From NCBI GenBank assembly GCA_002077045.2, contig KZ111142.1, positions 406,531 through 470,530 on the forward strand: DNA of 64,000 nt, given 5' to 3'. How positions within the stretch are numbered: the first letter of the stretch is position 1; every line of letters starts with the position of its first letter. A program made the translations under genes and the position numbers. A model generated the notes under the pieces. That model made no database searches, was not told the origin of the DNA, and saw only the letters and a program-made list of their open reading frames with translations. Of this stretch, positions 49,613 to 60,479 are shown one piece after another. Source of the stretch: Rachicladosporium sp. CCFEE 5018 (taxonomy: Eukaryota > Ascomycota > Dothideomycetes > Cladosporiales > Cladosporiaceae).

Positions 49613-52600
49613 TGCAATGGAGGCCAAGCGTATCCGCGACAAGGAGGCAGCTGAGCGGCAGGAGGCCGAGAAGAAGAAGCGCGAGGAGGAGGAAGCCAAG
49701 GCCGCAGCTGAGCAAGCCGAGCGCGAAGCCAAGGAGAAGCAGGAGCGCGAAGCGCGAAAGGCCAGAGAGGCTGAGGAGGCTGCGGCGAAGGCACGCGAGG
49801 AGGCTGAGGCGGCTGCACAGGCGCCCGAGGAGACTCCGACGGAGGCCGAGCCTACCTCCATGGAAGGTGTTGAGGCTGCTGCATCCGCTACTGAAACTCC
49901 CGCAGAGCCAGCAGCGCCGGCTGCAGAGCGCGTATTCATCACGATTCGTGGACGCCAGCTCGATATCACCGATCTGGGCATTGACCGCGATTACATTGAG
50001 GCGCTGCCGGAGGAATTCCGCGAGGAAGTGATTACCAGTCAATTCGCTGATCAGCGTGCGCAACAGCGGGCTGAGGCTCGCCAGAATGGCACCGTGCCTA
50101 CCGAGATTAGCCGCGAATTCCTTGACGCGCTGCCGCCAGAGCTGCAGCAGGAACTGCTCGCATCTGAGATGCGCGAGCGTCGCCAGCGCGAGCAAGCCGA
50201 AGCTCGCCGACAAAGACATGCTCAAGGTGGTCAAGCTGCACCTGCTGCCCAGCCGGAGGAGATGACTCAAGCGGACTTCTTCGCCACGCTAGACCCAGCG
50301 TTCCGTCAACAAGTCCTCATGGAGCAAGACGAGAATCTTCTCAACTTGTTGCCTGAGGAGATCCAGCGTGAGGCACGTGAGCTGATTGGCGAGCGCCCAC
50401 GACACCCTCGTGTCCGACAGATGGGCGACCAACTGGCGACTGCCGCTGATCAACTGCGTGCATTGCGCGACCCGCGAGGCGCTAGACTAGATATGCCAGA
50501 GCGATCTCGCGCGCGACCCGTGGTGCAGATGCTTGACAAGCCTGGCGTAGCCACGCTACTGCGCCTCATGTTCGTATCGCTGCATCATCGTGCGAAGTCC
50601 TCGCTGCATGGCATACTTTCGGACGTCTGCAAGAACACTCAGAACCGCGCGGAAGTCATCAGCATCCTCCTCTCGATCCTACAAGATGGGACGATCGACG
50701 TTGGCGCTGTTGAGCGCAGCTTCGCACAGCTCTCTCTTCGCGCGAAGCAGGTGAATGGCTCGAAGACGCCACAGCCGAAACGTGCTCTGACCGAGGTCGC
50801 GCAAGCTACCGAGCTCTCGCCGCTGAACATCGTTCAGCATTGTCTCGGGACGCTCAGTGCGCTGTCTGTCGACAATCCGAAGGTGCAGACTTTCTTTTTG
50901 TCTGAGCATGAGTCTAGCATCAAAACGAAAGCGGTCAAGAAGGGCAAGGGCAAGGAGAGCAAGGCTTCACGGTATCCCCTGAACGCCTTACTGATGTTGC
51001 TCGATCGCAAGGTCATCACTGAGAATACTGGTGTGATGGAGACGCTTGCTGCGCTGTTGAGTAGGGTCACGCAGCCTTTGACGCAGCTGTTGAAGAAGCC
51101 CAAAGAGCCGGAGGCGGAGCCAGAAGTGGTCGAACCGCCAGCAGCAGAGCCAGAGACAGCAGCCACGGCTCCGGATGTAGTCCCACCAGCTGAACAGGCT
51201 GCTGAGGATGTGCCGATGCAAGAAGCGAGCGTTGAGACCACTGCTGAGCCATCTTCGTCCGAGACTGTCACTGCCCCTGCGCCTGTGGACAATGAGCAGC
51301 CGGAGGGACCACCTGTAGACAAGAAGAGGCGCGAGCTTGAGCCGCCTGAGATCCCCGACGAGAACATCCGTCTGGTTATCAACATCCTCGCCGGGCGTGA
51401 GTGCCCTTCGAAGACTTTCAGTGACACCATCGACATCATCAGGCACTTAACCGCCATTCCTGGCACCCGAGAGATCTTCGGAAAGGAGCTGATCGTACGG
51501 GCACAAGAGCTAGGCGAAAGCATCGTCACAGACCTCGGCGACCTGGCCTCGCAGATAGACTCCGCGAAGACTGGTGTTGAGCTGCAGGGCATGGCGCTTG
51601 CCAAGTTCTCTTCGTCTGGCTCGCAGCAGCGCAAGTTGCTTCAAGTACTGATTGCTCTCGATCACCTGTTCGACCCCAAGCGCATGCAAGTACAGCAGGC
51701 GACCATAGACTCCTCAGCCGACTCGAAGCTGAAGGAGGACATCTTGACGACGCTGTCGGAGAGTAAGACATTTGAGGGCCTGTGGTATAACCTGAGCTTG
51801 TGCCTAGCTGCCATCAGGCGGAGAGGCAACATGATAACAGTCGCTACGATCTTACTACCGTTGATCGAGTCATTGTTTGTGGTGTGTCGCAACAGCGCAC
51901 TCAAGGAGACGCCTGCCATCGTCGCCGCACCAGACGCCACCGTCAGCACACCGCCTCCAGAGGCGCGCATGGACGGTCTGTTCTTCACCTTCACAGACGA
52001 TCATCGCAAGGTTCTCAACGAGCTCATTCGCAACAACCCGAAGCTGATGAATGGCAACCTGTCGATTCTCGCCCGGAACAGCAAAGTTCTGGAGTTCGAC
52101 AACAAGCGCAGCTACTTCAGTCGCAAGCTGCACACACGAGAGGATCGCACTGTCTCGCACCCATCGCTGACGCTGAACGTGCGTCGCGACCAAGTCTTCA
52201 TGGACTCGTACAAGGCGCTTTACTACAAGTCGCCCAACGAGATCAAGCACGGCAAGCTCAACATCCGCTTCAACGGAGAGGAGGGTATCGACGCTGGAGG
52301 TGTATCGCGCGAGTGGTTCGCTGTCATGGCCCGACAGATGTTCAACCCGGACTACGCTCTCTTCAATCCTGTCGCATCTGATCGCACAACGTTCCACCCG
52401 AACAGGCTCAGCGACATCAACACTGAGCACTTGTCGTTCTTCAAGTTCATCGGCCGTGTGATTGGCAAGGCGCTATATGAGAATCGTGTTCTTGACTGCC
52501 ACTTCAGTCGTGCCGTCTACCGTCGCATCCTCGGCAAGTCAGTGTCGCTAAAGGACATGGAGACGTTGGACCTCGACTACTACCGCTCACTTGTGTGGAT

Positions 52601-53299
52601 CTTGGAGAACGACATCACAGATGTAACCTTCGAGACATTCTCGGTGGAAGTTGATCGCTTCGGTGTGGTTACTACCGATGACCTCATCCCCAACGGTCGC
52701 GACATCGCCGTCACCGAAGATAACAAGCAGGAGTACGTCCGCCTCGTCGTCGAGCATCGCCTCATCAAGTCCGTCGAAGGTCAGCTTGACGCCTTCCTCG
52801 GCGGCTTCCACGACATCATTCCCGCTGAGCTAGTGTCCATCTTCAATGAGCAAGAGCTCGAGCTCCTCATCTCCGGTCTGCCAGAGATCGATGTTGACGA
52901 CTGGAAGAACAACACTGAGTATCACAACTACCAAGCTACCTCGCCGCAGATCCAGTGGCTTTGGCGTGCGATCAAGAGCTTCGATCCGGAGGAGCGCGCG
53001 AAGCTTCTGCAATTCGTCACTGGAACGAGTAAGGTGCCACTCAATGGCTTCAAGGAGCTTGAGGGTATGAACGGGTTTGCGAAATTCAATATTCATCGGG
53101 ATTACTCGAGCAAGGAGAAGTTACCGACAAGTCACACTTGCTTCAATCGTGAGTTCCTACCCTTGCTGTAATCCATTGGGAAACAAGCTAACTCTATATC
53201 ACAGAACTCGACTTACCTGAATATGAGAGTTACGAGCACCTGCGCCAACAGCTGTACACGGCCATCACGGCCGGAAGCGAGTACTTTGGCTTTGCTTAA
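49613..53299 (+). CDS. TOM1: HECT E3 ubiquitin ligase TOM1/HUWE1, C-terminal part
   Basis: Giant E3 ligase that ubiquitinates excess histones and unassembled ribosomal proteins and affects mRNA export. The visible ~1210 residues begin in a Glu/Lys/Ala coiled coil. Next is the ubiquitin-binding (DUF4414) region with repeats such as DRDYIEALPEEFREEVITSQ, REFLDALPPELQQELLASEM and DPAFRQQVLMEQDENLLNLL. A Pro/Glu-rich linker and helical region follow, then the HECT domain: DAGGVSREWFAVMARQMFNP, FIGRVIGKALYENRVLDCHF and LPTSHTCFNQLDLPEYESYE with the catalytic Cys. A 56-base intron (53149-53204) splits the codon after CFN. The end SEYFGFA is the canonical HECT terminus. Full fungal TOM1 is near 4000 residues, so most is in the gap or beyond. 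Confidence 0.95.
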
Positions 53300-53795
53300 G
53301 CGTGCGTTGTTATTCTTCAAGCGAGCATTGCAAGGCGTTTGGAGCAACGAAAGGTTGTGCATAGCGGGGTTGCCCAACTACACAGCATTCGTTCGAAGAG
53401 GCATCACTGGAACGAAGGTAGCATGGACGCGGGATACGGATGGACCTTCATTGGCAGGTTCGCTCGCATCTGCTGGGCGATAACTTGGCCGGTCATTGAG
53501 GCGTTGGGCGGGGTGTAGCAATAGCTCGCGTAGCATGTACCAATTCGAGACCATCCGACTCCGACTCCAATGCAGAGTTCTCCGATCTCGCAATCCTTGC
53601 CACTGTACAAAGGGCTGGCCAGAAAGGACGGTGCGCTTTGTGTGTATGTACATCTACTCCCGATCGGTCTCGAGGATTGGACAGCATAGAGCATCTCAAG
53701 CGTACACACACAAGTCTTGGGTCAATGTGCCTGTATACTGTCGTGTATACAATTCTCCATAGTCATAAGTGGGCCGCGGCCCATCGTTGTCTAGC
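53300..53795. other. Intergenic, convergent 3' ends
   Basis: Spacer between TOM1 and the MFS gene. Short frames here carry no motif. Confidence 0.55.
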
Positions 53796-55445
53796 CTACA
53801 CTCGCCTGCTAGCATCGTTCACCTCCCTGACATCCTCCTGCATCTCCATCTTCTCCTTCTCCTGACTAACAATCTCATTGACACTCCCAATGTTCTGCGT
53901 AAGCTCCTTGCCCCGTCTTCCGATCTGATACCAGGGAAGCGCAAACACCGCATCTACGGCTTCGAGACTCTTGTTCGCCAGCTCTGGCAGGAAGAACCAG
54001 GCCCAAACGAGGCCGATGGCGGTGATGGTGCTGAAAAAGAACATCGTGCCGCCGGTCGTCATGCCGATGAACATCGAAGGCACAGCCTTGGAGTTTCCGT
54101 ACTGGTTGACGAAGTGGAAGGTCATGGCGAAGGAGCCGCCGAGGGCGCGAAGACGAAGAGGATAGATCTCCGAGTTGATCAGGTACTGTATGCTGTTCCA
54201 CCCAAGGGCCCAGCCGAAGCCAGAGACGTAGATCATGACGATGGCACCCATAGCTGCGCGCTTTTGCGATGGTGTTTGGTCCTCATTGCCTTCGGCAACG
54301 CCTTTGTCGATGACGAGGAAGAGCGCCATGTAGAGCATGCTGACGAATTGAAGGGTGATGCCGGTCATGAGCGAACGCTTGCGGCCGATGTAGTCGATGA
54401 GGAAGAAGGCGCAGATGATGGCCGAGACGAATTTGACGACGCCGAAGATTGCGGTGGCGTAGAGCGCCTCGTTATCACCAGTAGTACCCATCATGGCGAA
54501 GTAATCAGCAGCGTAGATGGTGATTGAGCTCGCGCCAGACCACTGAGATAGTAGCTGAGAGAAGACAGAGAGCATGAGCCGGTAGCGATTGGTCTTGATC
54601 GTGAAGAGCTCGCGGACTGGACCGAACCAAGTCGTGCCGTGAGTGGCCTCACGCTCGCGATCGAGTTGGTCGTTGATGTCCATGATCTCACTTTGGACGA
54701 ACCAGTGATCTTGATCGAGGTTGCGCAAGTTCGAAAGGTTTTTCGCGGCCTGCTCGTGGCGGCCAACCTTGATGAGCCATCTCGGGCTTTCCTTCGCGAA
54801 GAATGACAGGCCGAATATGATGGACGCGAAGTAAATGTGCATCAAGTTGGGAATGATCCATTGCAGATTTGTGGAGGAAGAGATGTGCATGCGGCTGCCC
54901 CAGCTGGCGAAGTAGGCCAGCATGATACCAAGGTATACAGAGCCGGAGAACATGCAGACAGCGAGACCACGGACGGTGCGAGGAGCAATCTCAGCAAGAT
55001 AAGTAGGAGCGACGACAGTCGTCTGGCCAATACCGACGCCCGCAATGAAGCGACCGACGTACACCATGGCGAGGCTCCCGTTCGTGGAAGCGCAGAGGAA
55101 GATCGTGATGCCGAGTACCCAAAGAGCGCAAAGCTGACGGGTAGCCCATAGACGGCCAATCTTGTCGGTGAGGTAGAAAGCGATGAGAGCACCGAGGATG
55201 CTGCCCATCTGTACCATTGAAGCGATGTTGCCGAGCAGTTGCGCTTGCTCAGACTTGCTCAAAGACGGATCCTTGAGGCCGAAGAGCTTGATGAAGCTGG
55301 GTTGTTTCGCACTCGTGCCGATGAGACCCTCATCGAGGCCTCGAGCGGCCCCCATGAGGCCGAAGACGAAAACACCGTACCATAGCTTCCAGTTGATCAC
55401 CTCCTTTGGCGCATCGCCGTGGAGACCCTTCTTGTTCCACAGCAT
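53796..55445 (-). CDS. MFS sugar/quinate-type transporter, 549 residues
   Basis: Plasma-membrane H+ symporter of the sugar-porter family (MFS). Single exon starting MLWNKKGLHGDAPKEVINWK. Twelve hydrophobic segments can be counted. Family motifs: FYLTDKIGRLWATRQL (loop 2-3), GRFIAGVGIGQTTVVAPTYL with AEIAPRTVRG (end of the first half), FFAKESPRWLIKVGRHEQA, FLIDYIGRKRSLMTG (loop 8-9), and PELANKSLEAVDAVFALP after helix 12, in place of the usual PETxGxSLEEID. The GLDEGLIGTS stretch in helix 1 resembles fungal quinate and low-affinity sugar carriers. Substrate not assignable. Start matches family N-termini. Confidence 0.9.
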   Translation of the reverse strand: MLWNKKGLHGDAPKEVINWKLWYGVFVFGLMGAARGLDEGLIGTSAKQPSFIKLFGLKDPSLSKSEQAQLLGNIASMVQMGSILGALIAFYLTDKIGRLWATRQLCALWVLGITIFLCASTNGSLAMVYVGRFIAGVGIGQTTVVAPTYLAEIAPRTVRGLAVCMFSGSVYLGIMLAYFASWGSRMHISSSTNLQWIIPNLMHIYFASIIFGLSFFAKESPRWLIKVGRHEQAAKNLSNLRNLDQDHWFVQSEIMDINDQLDREREATHGTTWFGPVRELFTIKTNRYRLMLSVFSQLLSQWSGASSITIYAADYFAMMGTTGDNEALYATAIFGVVKFVSAIICAFFLIDYIGRKRSLMTGITLQFVSMLYMALFLVIDKGVAEGNEDQTPSQKRAAMGAIVMIYVSGFGWALGWNSIQYLINSEIYPLRLRALGGSFAMTFHFVNQYGNSKAVPSMFIGMTTGGTMFFFSTITAIGLVWAWFFLPELANKSLEAVDAVFALPWYQIGRRGKELTQNIGSVNEIVSQEKEKMEMQEDVREVNDASRRV

Positions 55446-57056
55446 CTTGATGTCTCGCTTAAAGCGACTGGAGTTTGGTCAAATCGTGTGAGAGAGTAGA
55501 CCACTCAAGATATGGAGGTGTGGTAGTGTACACTCAAGACTGAATGTAGTCGAGGTCCGTTGAGAGCAGGTCAACAACAACCACGGACTGTTCCACGTGG
55601 TACTGAATTATGTCGGGAGGGGCGGAAGCGTGGAGAGGAGGGAGTGTTGCTGATCAAAGGTAGCTCAAGGATACTTACCGTTGCACTGGGCCGCACACCC
55701 TCTCTATATATCTCGTGCCATCCCCGCGCTCCTGTACAACGCTCTGGGGTTACAGCACCATGCGGGCCTTTGCGGATTGTGCAGCGCCCTCGTCCATGTA
55801 CTCCACAAAGCAACTCCAGGTCCCCATTACTGCCAAGTAAAGTGTAGGTATTTACCGTTCTCGTATTGCAGCACTTGGCATATAGATAACTGCGTAGCGT
55901 ACGGAGTAGTCCGAAGGACCAGACGACGGAGAAATCGCAACATGCAGGACCGGACAAAAGCCAGCGTGAGAGATCAACAGTGCCCAGGAAATGCCCAGGA
56001 GGTGCCAAGAGCGTAAGGCGGAGAAGCTCCGTCTGCATACTATGATTTGCAGAGAAGCTCCGCCGATGCACGTGAAGAAGCACTGGCTGAAGCTCGGAAA
56101 AAGTCTCTCGAGACGGGCTTGCTCTGCTTAATGAGAGGCTTGCACGCGGGACGAGCTGGCACAACAGGTTGTGTCGAAGTATCTTGTGCATCAGCAGGCA
56201 CCTCATATTAGATGGTGTAAGTTGGTGGGCAGGGCACGTCGTACACAAAGTCACATAGCCTGCAACAAGGTATGGACCTCCATTGAGCGGTGTATCGATC
56301 TCTCCTCGAATCTTAACAGGACCGCATGGCTAATAGTGTTGACCTGGGATTGCAAAGTGAGTCTCGTGATCCAGTCGGGCATAGATCGGGTCATCGCCGA
56401 CCGAGATTTCCTTGGCGCGCAACCTCACTCCGCCGTCGCTTGGCCGTCAATCGCCGCTTTGCGTAGACGACAGGCAAGGCTGCATCTCAACAGTCAGCAC
56501 GACTGCTTGCTCCATACTGGTCGAGGAACGCCTCGTCGGGTTCTGTAGGATGTGGCAGTGTCTTGGCTGTAGTCTTACCCACACTGCAGGTTCAACGCCA
56601 GCCATCATGCGCCATGATTGGATATACCTCCATCGCGATACGATACTAGCGGTGCGACAAGGCGGACTGAGTATTCTCCGCTGCATTACTGTCAGTCTAA
56701 TCCACTCGTGCCAGAACCAACATGAAGTGCAAGACCGTAAGCTCGGAAGAGGTCGCAAACAGGAGACCTCTCCGAGGTCCTGTCGAAGTGTACGTGCGAT
56801 CATAACAGTAGCGTCCAGATCTCCACGCCGTTCTCGACGCTCCAGAGTGGTCAAGCTGCAGGTATGCCGAGACAAAGTAGATGGTAGGAGTTTCGCTGTC
56901 CAGGTTCGGAAAGTGTGCTACCCATTATTCGACGCGCGCCGCTGATGAGTGGGGACCACGTCTTGACTACAATGGCCTGGATGTAGATTTCGAGGAATAT
57001 TGAGACTCTGGAGCGATCACGATGGCAAACTTCCTCAGAGCATCGCTTGACCTTCT
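55446..57056. other. 1.6-kb gene-free stretch
   Basis: No gene supported. The longest frame (minus strand 56254-55571) is Arg/Ser/Cys-rich with no motif and overlaps the MFS promoter side. Two near-copies of GAGAAGCTCCG lie near 56024 and 56052. The left third should be the MFS promoter. Confidence 0.5.
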
Positions 57057-58133
57057 TCATTGCGTCGCAGTTTCTGTCTTGAGCAGCTCCACACCGACCT
57101 TGGCTGCTTCGCCGTTGAGCGCGTCGACTTCAGCTTGCACGAGCGGAATACCTTCTCGTCTTCGCTTCACCTCCTCGATCTGCTCTAGCTCGCCTGGAAA
57201 GTAGATCCTCTCCACACCAGCCATCTTCTCACACCCCACAACTTTACGGTACAGCACTTGCACTCTCTCTTTGAACTCAGCCAGATCCATGAACAGATCC
57301 GGCTTCATAGCAACAATGAAGTGACCTACGTTCGCTGGCTTCGACGGATCGTAGGGATTCGTGACGCCGCCTGCGAATGCCGATCCCGACAGCACGCCGG
57401 AGAAGACGTCCATCATGACTGCCAATGCACTACCTTTGGGTCCACCCATAGGCAGCATGACACCTTGCAGAGCTGCTGCAGGATCCGTCGTTCGTTGACC
57501 ATCGGCATCCAAAGCCCAGTCCTCGGGGATTTGTTCACCGCGTCGAAGAGCCTTGTATATCTTGCCTCGCGCAGCAACAGATGGTGCCATATCCAAGATG
57601 AAGGGAGGCGATGCTGGACCCCCAGGCGCACCACAGGCGATAGGTGAGACACCCATGAGCTTCTCCCGTCCGCCCCAGACTGGCAATGCTGGGGAAGAAT
57701 TCGTGAAGACCAAGGACATCATACCAGCATCGAGAGCCTGCTGAACCAGCCATGCTGACATGCCGAAGTGGTTGCTATGCTTGACGCTTACCATACCTAT
57801 GCCGTAAGTTTGGGCGACTGTGCAAGCGTGAGACATTGCCATTGAAGACGCCACGAAGCCAAAGGAATTGTGGGCATCGACTTGTGCCACTACTGGCGTA
57901 GCTTCGACGAGTGTCGGTCGTGCTGTGGGATCCAAGACGCCTTGTCTGACGCGGGCCAAGTACGATGGCAGGCGATTGATGCCATGTGTGTCGATGCCTC
58001 GTAGATCTGCCGCTACAAGGCACTTTGCAATTAGTGCGGCATCTTCTCGAGAGACGCCATTGGCCGCGAGTAGATTGGTCGCGAAGGTGTGAGCATAAGC
58101 TTCGGATACATAGAGCTTCGTTGAGTCCGCCAT
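57057..58133 (-). CDS. NAD(P)H-dependent oxidoreductase of the Ldh_2 (malate/L-lactate/ureidoglycolate DH) family
   Basis: 358 residues, single exon, start MADSTKLYVSEAYAHTFATN. Members reduce 2-oxoacids (malate, lactate, ureidoglycolate, 2,3-diketogulonate) with NAD(P)H using a fold unlike the classical dehydrogenases. Diagnostic stretches are AADLRGIDTHGINRLPSYLA, IGMVSVKHSNHFGMSAWLVQ (active-site His and substrate Ser/Asn), SPIACGAPGGPASPPFILDM, MLPMGGPKGSALAVMMDVFS and GVLSGSAFAGGV, followed by FMDLAEFKERVQVLYRKV. Length and motif order are complete. The precise substrate cannot be read off. The C-terminal helical tail is normal for the family. Minus strand, like the esterase gene behind it, with a 470-base spacer. 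Confidence 0.92.
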   Translation of the reverse strand: MADSTKLYVSEAYAHTFATNLLAANGVSREDAALIAKCLVAADLRGIDTHGINRLPSYLARVRQGVLDPTARPTLVEATPVVAQVDAHNSFGFVASSMAMSHACTVAQTYGIGMVSVKHSNHFGMSAWLVQQALDAGMMSLVFTNSSPALPVWGGREKLMGVSPIACGAPGGPASPPFILDMAPSVAARGKIYKALRRGEQIPEDWALDADGQRTTDPAAALQGVMLPMGGPKGSALAVMMDVFSGVLSGSAFAGGVTNPYDPSKPANVGHFIVAMKPDLFMDLAEFKERVQVLYRKVVGCEKMAGVERIYFPGELEQIEEVKRRREGIPLVQAEVDALNGEAAKVGVELLKTETATQ

Positions 58134-58607
58134 GTATATTGCTACGCTCGTCGTGTTTATTAGTTGCTCTCAACCATATAAACCTGTGTAGAGAAAGCGA
58201 GGAGATAGGAAAAGTACGTGAAGCACGCAGCGAGAGGAAAATGGACTCGTCGTTGTTAGGATGCGAGCATGACTACAGCGCCTCAAGCCCCGATGAGCGG
58301 TGCGAGATCGGCTTTCTGTATGTGCGCGGGCACCGGTACTTGTGGACAGTATTGAAGCACGAGCGATTTTGGCAGCGTGAAATGAAAGCTGCATCATTCA
58401 AATGTACTTTGCGACCGCGGCAAGTATTGTTCTCGAATGATGAAGGACAAGGCGAGGTTGGACATGGGCTAAAGAGGCCGAGTGATCACGCGACGCGTCA
58501 GTGACGCGTTTTCATCGAGCACGGCCAAGGGGCCACGTCAATGTTCGCATACAAATCGACGTATGATCATGCGGAACACTTCAGCGTCCATCTCGTACAA
58601 TATAAGC
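58134..58607. other. Intergenic
   Basis: Promoter side of the Ldh_2 gene and 3' side of the esterase gene. Nothing else seen. Confidence 0.5.
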
Positions 58608-59803
58608 TCACAGCTTCAATCCACCAATGCCGCCCTCCAGACTCGAAGCAACACTCTTCGCAAAGCTGACAATACTCCTCACAGCCGTCTCATTCAGCTC
58701 CGGCATAGCCTTCCTAAAGATCAGACTACTCCCATGCACGCACCCCAGATTCACATGCGCCTTACTCGTCACGCCCGCCTTGAGCAACATCCGATGGAAC
58801 GCCATACCCTCGTCCCTCAGCGGGTCCAGCTCATCCATAGCCAGCTCAAATGGCGGCAAGCCTTGTAGATCCTCGATCTTGGAGTGGTAGGGCCAGGCGT
58901 GCGGGTTCTTGATATCTTTGGGGCCGTAGTAGTGGCCGAGCGCTGCCATGGTGTTGACGGAGAGCCAGTAGCCGTCGTTCTCGATTAGAGAGGGCAGGGC
59001 GGCGATTTTCTCGGCATCGGACCAGCCGTAGGCGTTAGAGATGTAGGGGACTACTGCGTAGACGCCGGAGATCGAGGAGAGCCAGCCGTCCCTTTCAATC
59101 AAGTATCAGTACGTATTGAGATGCAGGATCTACCGGAAGCGTCATACCTCTTCGCTTTCAGCGTTGTGGCAATCGACAGGTTGCCACCACCACTCTCACC
59201 GTGCACAATCAGGTGCGAAATACCGAGTTCTCTTTTGTTGGCGTGAACATACTGCGTTGCAGACGCACAATCATTCAGCCCAGCAGGGAACGGGTCATAC
59301 TTGCCCTCACTCCAGGCGTTGCGGTAGTCCGGCATGACGACCACCACGCCCTGCAGAGCAAGCGATTTACACCAACGATCATGCACTTTGTTGCTTGTGG
59401 TGTTGATGACCATACCGCCACCATGGAAGTAGACGACACACGGCAATGGACCTTTGGCCGACGCCAAACGGTGGATGTAGAGCTTGATGTCGTTGTTGTC
59501 GACGCCTTTGATCGTCTTCTCCGTAATGGTCACTTCAGCATCACTGGCATCGCTTGGACGATCGTTCTCCATGGCTTCGTACAGACCCATTGTGCCATCG
59601 TGGAAGGCTTTTATTAAGGGCGTTACTATCTTGATGTCGGTGCCTGGATGGTCCATATGTTGGTGGCCGTCGATCCCGAACGCCTTGAGCTGTTTCACCA
59701 TCGACGGATTTGCGCGAGGATCATTGGCTGGACAGGCGTCTGGATCGCCGAGTCGGCCAGGGGGCTTGTAGTCCTTGTACGCCATGTTGGGATGGTAGTG
59801 CAA
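58608..59803 (-). CDS. Alpha/beta hydrolase of the hormone-sensitive-lipase type
   Basis: Esterase or lactonase-like enzyme. Exons 59803-59148 and 59091-58608 with a 56-base intron (GTATGA...GAAAG) give 379 residues. An ATG at 59785 (MAYKDYKPPGRLGDPDACPA) is an equally good start. Oxyanion-hole motif: CVVYFHGGGMVINT. Nucleophile elbow: LIVHGESGGGNLSIAT. Catalytic Asp region: PFELAMDELDPLRDEGMAFH. Catalytic His: NLGCVHGSSLIF. All three triad members are in the usual order. GESGGGN instead of GDSAGGN is an allowed variant. No signal peptide. The N-terminal ~100 residues form the cap. The substrate is unknown; fungal members act on short esters, lactones or xenobiotics. Confidence 0.9.
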
Positions 59804-60479
59804 GCAGAGCGAGACTCCTCTTAGGGCGGTAATGGGATAGTGTAGAGGCTGGGAACCTTCAGATGCTGCTGCAGTCTAGTTGGAAGCTGCCGTTGAAAAG
59901 ATGAGACGTCGCCCGATAGCTACGGAAGAACGAGTAGGAGATATGAGTTGGTTGCACCAAGAAACGTTACTAAGAACCGTGGATACGGCGAAACATTCTT
60001 GAATGCCCCGCTTGTAGGAGCGGAGGAAGCTCTCCATTTGTAAGCTCATACCTCGGGCAGGTCGCGCTCAGTGCTACTAGACCGCGTAGTAAGGTAGCCA
60101 TTGCAACTGGAATCCATTTCCGGTAACCGGATGGAAGAGTCCACTACCAGTATCACGCAGCACTCAGCATTTGGGGTCGGATGAACTGCTGTTCAGTGCG
60201 GTGTGAATGCTGTGTTGTAAGATCTGACCCCTTACCTGATACACCCAATTAGCACAAGACAATTCCATGGAAAGTGTGTCGACCCGAGTCGTGCTGGCAT
60301 TCGTATCCTCCTCATTGACATGGTAATTAGAAGAGGCCTGAGGAAGGAAGAGTTGCTGTACATTCGTTGCACATGTCAATTGCGGCGCGGGAAAGCACAA
60401 TGGCACGGTCCACCATACTTCTGAGACGAACAAGGGAGTGTTGCGCCAGATGACTTAATTGCACCAACATTAAGCTGTA
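59804..60479. other. Divergent promoter region, esterase / RRG9
   Basis: Between two divergent starts. No gene supported. Confidence 0.5.

Noticed and set aside
55571..56254. 227-codon minus-strand open frame
   Set aside because: Composition is Arg/Ser/Cys-rich with no domain, and the region looks like MFS promoter and spacer.
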